Shown here one piece after another: positions 1 through 5,213 of a DNA stretch of 5,213 nucleotides. Both the position numbers and the translations under genes were made by a program. Source of the DNA: an uncultured Clostridia bacterium (lineage in GTDB: Bacteria > Bacillota > Clostridia > Oscillospirales > CAG-272); assembly GCA_946040935.1 (NCBI GenBank), contig CAMGCN010000097.1, forward strand, positions 1 through 5,213, written 5' to 3'. The notes beneath the pieces were generated by a model that was not told where the DNA came from, did not search any database, and was given only the letters and a program-made list of their open reading frames with translations. Position 1 is the first letter of the stretch; each line of letters starts with the position of its first letter.

Positions 1-102
1 GAAGGCAATAAAACTATGCGTAGCATAATAAAACTGCTTTAGCAATATCACTCGCCGTAAGGCGAATAAAACTGCCCAAGTGTCCTTTAGAACACTTGGG
101 CA
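1..102. repeat. Tandem array of small hairpins joined by an AATAAAACT linker
   Basis: The linker AATAAAACT occurs exactly at 7-15, 27-35 and 65-73, with a two-base variant (AATATCACT) at 44-52. Between the linkers lie perfect small inverted repeats: 15-27 (5-bp stem, GTA loop), 35-44 (TGCT/AGCA), 52-65 (5-bp stem TCGCC/GGCGA with a GTAA loop of GNRA type) and 73-102 (11-bp stem TGCCCAAGTGT/ACACTTGGGCA, 8-base loop). Linker-to-linker distances are 20, 17 and 21 bases. The stems differ in sequence while the linker is kept. The window begins inside what looks like the right arm of another unit (GAAGGC before the first linker), so the array continues upstream. Read on the minus strand, each hairpin is followed by AGTTTTATT, a T-rich tail resembling an intrinsic terminator. 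Dispersed repeats of this general style are, from memory, common in gut Clostridia; function unknown. Confidence 0.75.
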
Positions 103-110
103 AGTCTGCG

Positions 111-136
111 GCGGATATTTTCGGCTGAAATTCCGC
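111..136. repeat. Imperfect hairpin next to the repeat array
   Basis: GCGGA (111-115) pairs with TCCGC (132-136). After a one-base bulge at T116, ATTT (117-120) pairs with AAAT (128-131), leaving a seven-base loop. It lies between the linker-hairpin array and the promoter and may be the terminal part of the same repeat element. No T-tract follows on the + strand, so it is not a clear terminator for + strand transcription. No protein-binding role can be assigned from sequence alone. Confidence 0.5.
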
Positions 137-167
137 TTTGTCGCTTGATATATTATAAACCGCCTCC

Positions 168-196
168 TTGATTTTATCGGCACGGTATGATACAAT
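168..196 (+). promoter_or_regulatory. Sigma-A-type extended -10 promoter P1 for the adenylation gene
   Basis: The -35 box TTGATT (168-173) matches five of six consensus bases. It is separated by exactly 17 bases from the -10 box TACAAT (191-196), which also matches five of six. TG at 188-189 followed by one base gives the extended -10 motif. A start of transcription near 203 would give a leader of about 30 bases before the GTG start at 235. The -35 box, spacing and extended -10 box all agree, so this is a strong call. The promoter abuts the hairpin repeat region, so the repeat element may have brought it. Confidence 0.8.
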
Positions 197-216
197 AGCA
201 AGTAAACAAAAAGAAC

Positions 217-224
217 GGGGGTGA
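217..224 (+). promoter_or_regulatory. Ribosome binding site fixing the GTG start at 235
   Basis: GGGGGTGA closely resembles the GGAGGTGA Shine-Dalgarno sequence and ends 10 bases before the GTG at 235. No ATG lies in that frame between it and the first conserved residues of the adenylation enzyme, so it decides for the GTG start. The GTG at 221-223 is in another frame and is part of the site itself. Confidence 0.75.
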
Positions 225-234
225 CCGATTTACC

Positions 235-1707
235 GTGAATATAACAGAATATCTCGACCTCGCGGCAGAAAAATTTCCTGATAAAATCGCCTTGAGCGAT
301 AAAAGCAGAGCTTTTGATTACCGCACATTGCTAAATCGTGTAAATTCCGTTTCCGCTTTTCTCTTTGAAAAAATAGGTACGGGAAAGTCTGTGCTTGTGG
401 GAATAAGCAGAAGCGTTGAAAGCGTCGTTTTGTTTTTAGGCGTTGCAAAAAGCGGAAATTTCTTTGTCCCCGTTGATTTTTCTCTGCCTGCCGGCAGAAT
501 AACGCAGATGAAAGAGACTGTCTCCCCCTCTGCCTGCCTTTTGGCAAACGAAAGGGCAAAAGTGCCTTTTTCCGACATACCCGTATATCCGGGCACAGAA
601 GCGATGAGCTTTGAGTGCGACGGCTTTGAAGCAGTCGGCGGCGGAAACGATCCCCTTTATTGCATTTTTACATCAGGCTCGACGGGCATTCCCAAGGGAG
701 TTTTGAAATCCCACAAAAGCGTCGAAATTATGACCGAGTGCTTTTCGCGCGAATTCGGATTTGATTCGGAAAGAATATTCGGAAATCAGTGTCCCTTTGA
801 CTTTGATGTATCATATAAAGACATTTTTTCAACCATAAGAAACGGCGCGGAGCTTCATATCCTTGAAAAGACGCTGTTTTCATTTCCCGCCATGCTGACA
901 GAGCGGCTGAACGAACGGAAAATTAACACTCTCTTATGGTCGGTTTCGGCGATGAAAATCGCAAGTTCGCTCGGCGCTTTTTCAGAGGGAGCGCCAAAGT
1001 ATCTTAAGCAGGTAATGTTTTCGGGCGAGGTTATGCCGACGGGCGTACTCTCCGACTGGAGAAAAAACTGCCCCGACGCCGAGTTTGTCAATCTCTACGG
1101 TCCTACCGAAATCGCATATAACTGCACATTTTACCGCGTGAAGGGAGAATACACAGGCGCACTTCCTGCAGGTAAGGCTTTTGACGGAACGGAGGTATTC
1201 CTCTTTGACAAGGGCGAGATAACTTCACCCGGAATAACAGGCGAAATATACATAAAGAGTCCCGGTCTTGCCATGGGATATTACAAAGACAGCGAAAAAA
1301 CGGCCGCCTCCTTTCCAAACGACCCGAGAACGGGCGAAGGCAGAGTATATAAAACGGGTGACAACGGCGCGTGGAATGAAAACGGCGAGCTTGTTTTCAA
1401 GGGCAGAAAAGACTGGCAGATTAAACACATGGGACACAGAATAGAGCTCTCGGAAGTGGAGACTTCCGCCTGTAACCTCGGATATCTCGGCTCTCTTTGC
1501 TGTATTTTCGATAAAGAAAGAGACGTCATATGCCTCTTTCACGAGGGCGCGGAGGACAAAAAAGCGGAAATATCAAAAGACCTGCGCCGCGTGCTTCCCT
1601 CCTATATGATACCGACTGACATACGGGCGGTAAAAGAGCTGCCGAAAACGAGAACGGGAAAGATAGACAGAAACGCCGTCGCACGGGAATATTTGCAAGA
1701 GGAATAA
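235..1707 (+). CDS. Stand-alone adenylation enzyme, DltA-like amino acid:carrier protein ligase
   Basis: This is a 490-residue cytoplasmic member of the AMP-forming ANL (adenylation) superfamily, close to the usual length of DltA (about 500). It should activate a small acid with ATP and transfer it to the thiol of the carrier protein encoded at 2521-2751, since it carries no carrier domain of its own. Core motifs appear in order: the phosphate-binding loop TSGSTGIPK (146-154); FDFDVS (188-193), whose Asp191 aligns with the DltA Asp that holds the substrate amino group; LYGPTE (287-292); YKTGD (372-376); GRKDWQ (390-395) with RIE (402-404) at the hinge; and LPKTRTGKIDR (469-479) with the catalytic Lys476. 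By eye, the DltA cysteine that sets D-alanine selectivity falls at Ser245, so the substrate may differ. The start is GTG with a good upstream site. Expression is probably from P1. A fatty-acid or aryl substrate is less likely because Asp191 is retained. Confidence 0.92.
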   Translation: MNITEYLDLAAEKFPDKIALSDKSRAFDYRTLLNRVNSVSAFLFEKIGTGKSVLVGISRSVESVVLFLGVAKSGNFFVPVDFSLPAGRITQMKETVSPSACLLANERAKVPFSDIPVYPGTEAMSFECDGFEAVGGGNDPLYCIFTSGSTGIPKGVLKSHKSVEIMTECFSREFGFDSERIFGNQCPFDFDVSYKDIFSTIRNGAELHILEKTLFSFPAMLTERLNERKINTLLWSVSAMKIASSLGAFSEGAPKYLKQVMFSGEVMPTGVLSDWRKNCPDAEFVNLYGPTEIAYNCTFYRVKGEYTGALPAGKAFDGTEVFLFDKGEITSPGITGEIYIKSPGLAMGYYKDSEKTAASFPNDPRTGEGRVYKTGDNGAWNENGELVFKGRKDWQIKHMGHRIELSEVETSACNLGYLGSLCCIFDKERDVICLFHEGAEDKKAEISKDLRRVLPSYMIPTDIRAVKELPKTRTGKIDRNAVAREYLQEE

Positions 1708-1719
1708 TTTCAGCGCCGC

Positions 1720-1748
1720 TTGATTTTACACATATAGTGTGATAGAAT
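1720..1748 (+). promoter_or_regulatory. Sigma-A-type extended -10 promoter P2 for the GNAT-carrier-MBOAT-SGNH genes
   Basis: The -35 box TTGATT (1720-1725), a 17-base spacer and the -10 box TAGAAT (1743-1748), with TG at 1740-1741, give an extended -10 promoter. It starts only 13 bases after the stop codon of the adenylation gene. Transcription would begin near 1755, about 27 bases before the next ATG. The layout is the same as P1, and both read TTGATTTTA, then 11 variable bases, then TGATA(C/G)AATA. The downstream genes could therefore be transcribed apart from, or in addition to, readthrough from P1. Confidence 0.7.
1726..1742. promoter_or_regulatory. Possible operator: inverted repeat filling the P2 spacer
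   Basis: ACAC (1728-1731) and GTGT (1737-1740) form a perfect inverted repeat around a five-base AT centre. Outer bases T1726/A1742 also pair, with one mismatch at 1727/1741. The symmetry lies exactly between the -35 and -10 boxes, a place where repressors often bind. The spacer of P1 lacks this symmetry. A short dyad in AT-rich DNA can arise by chance, so the call is weak. Confidence 0.3.
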
Positions 1749-1781
1749 AATTTCGAAAAAACAGCGAGGTGATAAACGCCG

Positions 1782-2516
1782 ATGAAAATATTATCCGACC
1801 GAACGGCGGATTACGGCGCACAGGCGAGCGGAAGCGGCGCATACTGCAACTGTTCGGGTTTCCTTTTGTCACTTCCGAAGGACAAAAGCCGCATACTTTA
1901 CGAGAAGACGGAACAAGGCATACTATTTGCGAAAGACGAGGGAGGGTACTATTCTCTCTTCGCCGTCGGAAAATTTCCCGACGGAATAACTCTTAACCCC
2001 CTCGATAAGCCCGTCATATTCACACACGCGCACGGAGATATGCCGACTCTGCACGGTTTCACATTTTTCCGCTCCTCTGCGAGAATGGACGCGAAAAATC
2101 TGCCCGAGGTATCGCCTGAAAACGTCACTCCGGCAAGGGAGGAAGACACAGAAGAGATTATGTCTCTTTTGCGTGACTGTATGCCCTTAACCGACGTCCC
2201 GAGCCGCGACGAGCTCGTCCGCCTGATCTCTTGCGGCCGGGTATATATAATAAAGGAATGTAATAAAATCTTATCTGTCGTATCCGCAGAGATGCGCGGC
2301 AGGCGGTGTATCATCGCCCATGTCGCCTCACACGCAAGCGTTCGCGGAAAAGGATATGCAAAACGCACTCTTCTTTGCGCTATGAACAGTGCAAGGGAGC
2401 GAGGAGCGCTCCTATGTACCCTCTGGGTAGATGTGGAAAACAAAAGCGCCGTAAAGCTTTATGAAAAATCAGGATTTTGCAAAATAGGCGTTGAACGCCG
2501 TCAATGGAGGATATAA
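1782..2516 (+). CDS. GNAT-family acyltransferase with an unidentified N-terminal half
   Basis: The product has 244 residues. The C-terminal part (about 115-244) has a GNAT fold signature: the acyl-CoA pyrophosphate-binding motif R/Q-x-x-G-x-G/A as RGKGYA (188-193) after a beta strand (177-183), and the late motif NKSAVKLYEKSGF (220-232). Such enzymes move an acetyl or other acyl group from acyl-CoA to an amine. Residues 1-110 match no motif I recognise; they include YCNC (21-24) and THAHGD (81-86) and may be a degenerate second GNAT domain, as in tandem GNAT proteins. No signal peptide or membrane segment is seen, so it should act in the cytoplasm. The ATG at 1782 follows GAGGTGAT (1766-1773) at 8 bases. 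Its place between the ligase and carrier genes, 4 bases before the latter, suggests it modifies the activated acid, the carrier-bound group or a precursor. Substrate unknown. Confidence 0.85.
   Translation: MKILSDRTADYGAQASGSGAYCNCSGFLLSLPKDKSRILYEKTEQGILFAKDEGGYYSLFAVGKFPDGITLNPLDKPVIFTHAHGDMPTLHGFTFFRSSARMDAKNLPEVSPENVTPAREEDTEEIMSLLRDCMPLTDVPSRDELVRLISCGRVYIIKECNKILSVVSAEMRGRRCIIAHVASHASVRGKGYAKRTLLCAMNSARERGALLCTLWVDVENKSAVKLYEKSGFCKIGVERRQWRI
2506..2510 (+). promoter_or_regulatory. Ribosome binding site of the carrier protein gene
   Basis: GGAGG lies 10 bases before the ATG at 2521 and inside the last codons of the GNAT gene. It decides for the ATG at 2521 over the in-frame TTG at 2491, which has no such site and would extend the carrier by ten residues beyond the normal family start. 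Confidence 0.75.
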
Positions 2517-2520
2517 AACT

Positions 2521-2751
2521 ATGGATGAACTTCTTGAAATTCTCACAAATTTAAGACCTGACGTTGATTTTGAAAATGAAACGTCTCTTATAGACTCGGA
2601 GATTCTCGACTCGTTCGATATCGTGTCGCTTATCACGGATATCAACGACGCTTTCGGCGTTGAGATTACACCGAGAGACCTCAAGCCTGAAAACTTCAAT
2701 TCAGCTGACGCGATATATTCGCTTATAAGACGGCTCGAGGAAGAAGAATAA
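2521..2751 (+). CDS. Acyl carrier protein, DltC-like aminoacyl carrier
   Basis: This is a small acidic 76-residue protein, the usual size of DltC and other stand-alone carriers. The phosphopantetheine attachment site is Ser31 in ILDSFDIVSL (28-37); DSF replaces the common DSL or DSM. A second conserved stretch, FGVEITPRDLKPENFNS (45-61), matches the helix 2 to helix 3 part of carrier proteins, and the C-terminus ends in four glutamates. It would be made active by a phosphopantetheinyl transferase encoded elsewhere, loaded by the adenylation enzyme at 235-1707, and would hand its acyl group to the MBOAT protein encoded 10 bases downstream. The ATG at 2521 has GGAGG 10 bases upstream. A fatty-acid synthesis carrier is unlikely given the neighbours. 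Confidence 0.92.
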   Translation: MDELLEILTNLRPDVDFENETSLIDSEILDSFDIVSLITDINDAFGVEITPRDLKPENFNSADAIYSLIRRLEEEE

Positions 2752-2761
2752 AAATAATCTC

Positions 2762-4321
2762 ATGTCGTTCGTTTCATTCAAATTCTACGTTTTTATTGCC
2801 GCCTTTATCCTGCTGTATTACCTCATACCGAAAAAATACAGATGGATAACTATACTTTCCGCGTCGGTTTTTTTCTATATATTCAACGCGGGAAGTCTTT
2901 TCCTTATGCTCCTCATAACTGCGGCAAGCACGTTTTTTGCCGCCTTGCGTATAGAAAAAATAAACGGCATAACGAGCGACACACTTACAAAAAAAGAACT
3001 GAAAGCAAAGAAAACAAGGAAAAAACGAACGGTCGTTGCCCTCGCCTCTTTGCTTAATTTCGGCTTTCTTGTCACACTTAAATACAAAAGACTTATAATT
3101 CCGGGCATGCAGGCTCTCGTCGGGATTTTCGGCTTTGAAATGAAAGATTTTTCATCGTCTCTTCTGATGCCTCTCGGAATTTCTTTTTATACATTTCAGT
3201 CGATAGGCTATATCGTAGACGTCTCTCGCGCAGAGGTGAAGGCGCAGAAAAATTTTCTGCATTATCTGACCTTTGTATCTTTCTTTCCGCAGATCGTTCA
3301 GGGGCCTATCTCCCGCTATGGCGACCTTGAAAAACAACTGATCGACGGAAACGACTTTGACTATCGCAGGACAAAATTCGGCCTGCAGCTTATCGTATGG
3401 GGAGCTTTCAAAAAGCTCGTCATTGCCGACAGAGCCGCAATAGTCGTAAATACGGTGTTCGCAAACTATCCCGAATATACGGGAAAAACTCTTTGGTTAG
3501 GTCTTATCTTCTATGCGTTGCAGATATACGCCGACTTTTCGGGCGGAATAGACGTGGCGCGTGGCGTTGCACAGGCGATAGGAGTAAATCTCGAGGAAAA
3601 CTTCCGCCGCCCATACTTTGCGACATCCGTATCCGACTTTTGGAGAAGATGGCACATCACTCTCGGATCTTGGTGCAGGGACTATGTTTTCTATCCCCTC
3701 TCCCTCTCAAAGCCTTTCGGCAAGCTCTCAAAGAAAACCCGAAAAATATTCGGAAACTATATAGGAAAACAACTGCCCGTAATTTTAAGCCAGCTTATTG
3801 TATTTATCATCATAGGCATGTGGCACGGTTCCGAGTTCAAATATATAGCTTTCGGCCTTTACCACGGCACGTTTATCATAGGAGGAATTCTCCTTGACGG
3901 AGTTTTCAAGAAAATACGTGATACTCTACATATAAAAGACACAAATTTTGCATACCGCGTATTCTGTATCATAAGAACATTTTTTATCGTTACCGTAGGT
4001 CGTGTCTTTTCACGCGCAGGCTCTTTTCTCACCGCGGTATCTATGCTCGGCGCGTGTTTTTCGCCAACTCCGACAGGACAGCCCGGGCTGTACGAGCTGG
4101 GCGTTGACGAAAAGGGTATGACGGTATTGCTCATTGCGACGCTTATACTTTTTGCCGTAAGCGTAATACAGGAAAGCGGCTATGAAGTCCGTGCCCTCAT
4201 CGCAAAGTGTCCCCTGCCCGTCCGTTGGATTTTATACATCGCCGGCATAGTCTCAATCCTGATTTACGGCGTTTACGGAAAAGGACTCGAATCAGGCGCG
4301 TTCATTTATATGAGGTATTGA
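2762..4321 (+). CDS. MBOAT-family membrane O-acyltransferase, DltB/AlgI-like
   Basis: This 519-residue polytopic membrane protein has many hydrophobic segments, for example about 8-23, 29-60, 91-107, 133-152, 205-232, 243-262, 338-357, 360-379, 400-416, 453-470 and 487-504. The family signature is clear: PLGISFYTFQ (137-146), QIVQGPISRY (177-186), YADFSGG (256-262), SDFWRRWHITLG (291-302) with the first conserved His298, and GMWHG (352-356) with the catalytic His355. The end, FIYMRY (514-519), resembles the FIYF-type ends of DltB and AlgI. A Lys/Arg-rich loop (77-90) should be cytoplasmic. The protein should take an acyl group from the carrier at the inner face and pass it through the membrane to an outer acceptor. 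No strong ribosome binding site sits at normal distance before ATG 2762; GAGG at 2737-2740 is too far, so translation is probably coupled to the carrier gene. Confidence 0.95.
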   Translation: MSFVSFKFYVFIAAFILLYYLIPKKYRWITILSASVFFYIFNAGSLFLMLLITAASTFFAALRIEKINGITSDTLTKKELKAKKTRKKRTVVALASLLNFGFLVTLKYKRLIIPGMQALVGIFGFEMKDFSSSLLMPLGISFYTFQSIGYIVDVSRAEVKAQKNFLHYLTFVSFFPQIVQGPISRYGDLEKQLIDGNDFDYRRTKFGLQLIVWGAFKKLVIADRAAIVVNTVFANYPEYTGKTLWLGLIFYALQIYADFSGGIDVARGVAQAIGVNLEENFRRPYFATSVSDFWRRWHITLGSWCRDYVFYPLSLSKPFGKLSKKTRKIFGNYIGKQLPVILSQLIVFIIIGMWHGSEFKYIAFGLYHGTFIIGGILLDGVFKKIRDTLHIKDTNFAYRVFCIIRTFFIVTVGRVFSRAGSFLTAVSMLGACFSPTPTGQPGLYELGVDEKGMTVLLIATLILFAVSVIQESGYEVRALIAKCPLPVRWILYIAGIVSILIYGVYGKGLESGAFIYMRY

Positions 4322-4322
4322 T

Positions 4323-5213
4323 ATGACGAAGCTAATTATAAAATCGGCAATACTCGTAATATTGATAGCCGTCTTGCTCACCCTGCTATCTCCCTTTTTC
4401 ATACCCAAATGGGTGGAAGGTCAGGTATCTAACGGCAATTCGTATATGACGACGACAACCGACGGCTTTTTCGCGCTCGAAGAAAATTCCCTCGACATTA
4501 TTTTTATCGGCTCCTCGCAGATTTTGCGCGGCATAGACCCATGCCTTTTGTATGATGAGTTCGGCATAGAATCCTACCTTCGCGCGACGGTAGTTCAGCC
4601 GCCGCAGGTAAGCTACTACTATCTTAAAAACGCTCTGAAAACTCAAAGCCCCGAAACAGTCGTTGCGGACTTCTCGGCTTTATATACCGAATATGACTTT
4701 GACGAAAGAGAGGCGTATGTGCGTTATGCGTTTGACACTATGCCCCTCGACCTTGACAAGACAGTCGCTCTTGCCGACATTATAAATAAAAGCAAAGAAC
4801 AAAGAATCCTCGACTATATTTTCCCGACGGTTTTCTATCATGACAGGTGGAATGAAATAACCGAGTTCGACAAGTTCTACCCCTTTTCAAAGGATAAATC
4901 CGATCCTAACAGAGGCAGCATACTTCTCGACGGCTGTATTCCGCAGGAATACACTCCGTACGACGGAAATGCCGAAGAGGGAGAAGCGTACTGCGAAAAC
5001 TCTCTTTATTGGTATCAGAAGATGATAGACCTCTGTAAAGAAAAAGGTATACGCCTCATAATGCTGCGTACGCCCCGTAACGACTGGAATGAAAACCGTT
5101 ATATATCCGACAAGGCTCTCGCCGATAATAACGGCGTCGAGTTTATCGACTTCAACCTGACAAGTTATTATAACAAGGCAAAGCTTAATGCAGGCGAGGA
5201 TTTCTACGACAGA
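4323..5213 (+). CDS. Membrane-anchored SGNH-hydrolase-like protein, DltD-like (partial, 3' end missing)
   Basis: The frame runs open to the window end, giving the first 297 residues. An N-terminal hydrophobic helix (about 4-27) after Lys3 and Lys8 should anchor the protein with its bulk outside the cell, as in DltD. DIIFIGSSQILRGIDP (58-73) is SGNH block I: Ser64 or Ser65 in GSS holds the place of the nucleophile, as in the GSS(E/Q) motif of DltD. VADFSALY (114-121) and IRLIMLRTP (243-251) look like the core strands. The last residues, DFYDR (293-297), look like the start of the C-terminal Asp-x-x-His block, with Asp296 the probable catalytic Asp and the His just beyond the edge. ATG 4323 follows the MBOAT stop by one base, with GAGG at 4312-4315 seven bases upstream, so the two genes are coupled. 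It should help transfer the acyl group to, or remove it from, the surface acceptor. Other SGNH/AlgX-like roles cannot be excluded. Confidence 0.85.
   Translation, partial: MTKLIIKSAILVILIAVLLTLLSPFFIPKWVEGQVSNGNSYMTTTTDGFFALEENSLDIIFIGSSQILRGIDPCLLYDEFGIESYLRATVVQPPQVSYYYLKNALKTQSPETVVADFSALYTEYDFDEREAYVRYAFDTMPLDLDKTVALADIINKSKEQRILDYIFPTVFYHDRWNEITEFDKFYPFSKDKSDPNRGSILLDGCIPQEYTPYDGNAEEGEAYCENSLYWYQKMIDLCKEKGIRLIMLRTPRNDWNENRYISDKALADNNGVEFIDFNLTSYYNKAKLNAGEDFYDR

Noticed and set aside
1..102. CRISPR array
   Set aside because: The conserved unit is only nine bases, the spacing is irregular (20, 17, 21), and the sequences between are palindromes rather than unique spacers.
73..102. Intrinsic terminator on the + strand
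   Set aside because: The stem is strong, but no T-tract follows on the + strand (AGTCTGCGGC). The T-rich tail is only present on the minus strand, where no gene reads into it within this window.
145..150. TTGATA as a -35 box
   Set aside because: The position 17 bases downstream is TTGATT, not a -10 box; the pair 168-173 and 191-196 fits far better.
1..159. Open reading frames on the minus strand through the hairpin array, with an AAGGAGG-like sequence at their upstream end (near 162-168)
   Set aside because: Two frames read open, but neither has an ATG, GTG or TTG at a proper distance from the site, and the peptide only reflects the repeat sequence. Repeats of this type often give spurious peptides.
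197..234. Riboswitch or other structured leader before the ligase gene
   Set aside because: The expected leader is only about 30 bases and shows no conserved aptamer-like pairing.
230..1542. Several minus-strand open frames of 71-109 residues within the ligase gene
   Set aside because: They are shadows of the ligase codons, with no ribosome binding site support or recognisable motif.
1949..2443. 164-residue open frame on the minus strand inside the GNAT gene
   Set aside because: It is antisense to a gene with clear GNAT motifs and shows no recognised motif of its own.
2491..2751. Longer carrier protein starting at TTG 2491
   Set aside because: This start lies inside the GNAT gene without a ribosome binding site. 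The ATG at 2521 has GGAGG at 10 bases and gives the normal family length.
3397..3897. 166-residue open frame on the + strand inside the MBOAT gene
   Set aside because: It overlaps, in another frame, the most conserved part of MBOAT including both His motifs; the product is rich in Arg with no domain, as expected of a shadow frame.

Overview
The window most likely comes from a Firmicutes genome of the class Clostridia, probably a gut Oscillospirales/Ruminococcaceae-type organism. The reasons are moderate GC, frequent ATA and AGA codons, strong purine-rich ribosome binding sites, sigma-A-type promoters and short hairpin repeats with AATAAAACT linkers. This assignment is an inference from style, not from a marker gene.

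Layout: positions 1-234 hold no gene. They contain an array of small hairpins separated by a nearly constant nine-base linker (1-102), one further hairpin (111-136), a strong extended -10 promoter (168-196) and a ribosome binding site. Then come five genes, all on the + strand: (1) a stand-alone adenylation enzyme of the DltA type (235-1707); (2) a GNAT-fold acyltransferase with an unidentified N-terminal half (1782-2516), preceded by its own promoter; (3) a 76-residue acyl/aminoacyl carrier protein of the DltC type (2521-2751); (4) an MBOAT membrane O-acyltransferase of the DltB/AlgI type (2762-4321); (5) a membrane-anchored SGNH-hydrolase-like protein of the DltD type, cut by the window end (4323-5213+). 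Genes 2 to 5 are separated by 4, 10 and 1 bases, so they are almost certainly one transcription unit. Gene 1 is separated from gene 2 by 74 bases that include a second promoter.

Working model (inference from the known Dlt pathway): the adenylation enzyme uses ATP to activate a small amino or carboxylic acid and loads it on the phosphopantetheine arm at Ser31 of the carrier. The MBOAT protein accepts the acyl group at the cytoplasmic face and passes it across the membrane. The SGNH protein completes transfer to, or edits, an extracellular acceptor such as a teichoic acid, capsule or other glycan. The gene order (A, GNAT, C, B, D) differs from canonical dltABCD. The embedded GNAT gene, together with a replaced selectivity residue in the adenylation enzyme, suggests that the transferred group is not simply D-alanine and may be N-acylated. 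This is the most interesting point in the window. It looks like a variant of a known pathway rather than a wholly unknown system.
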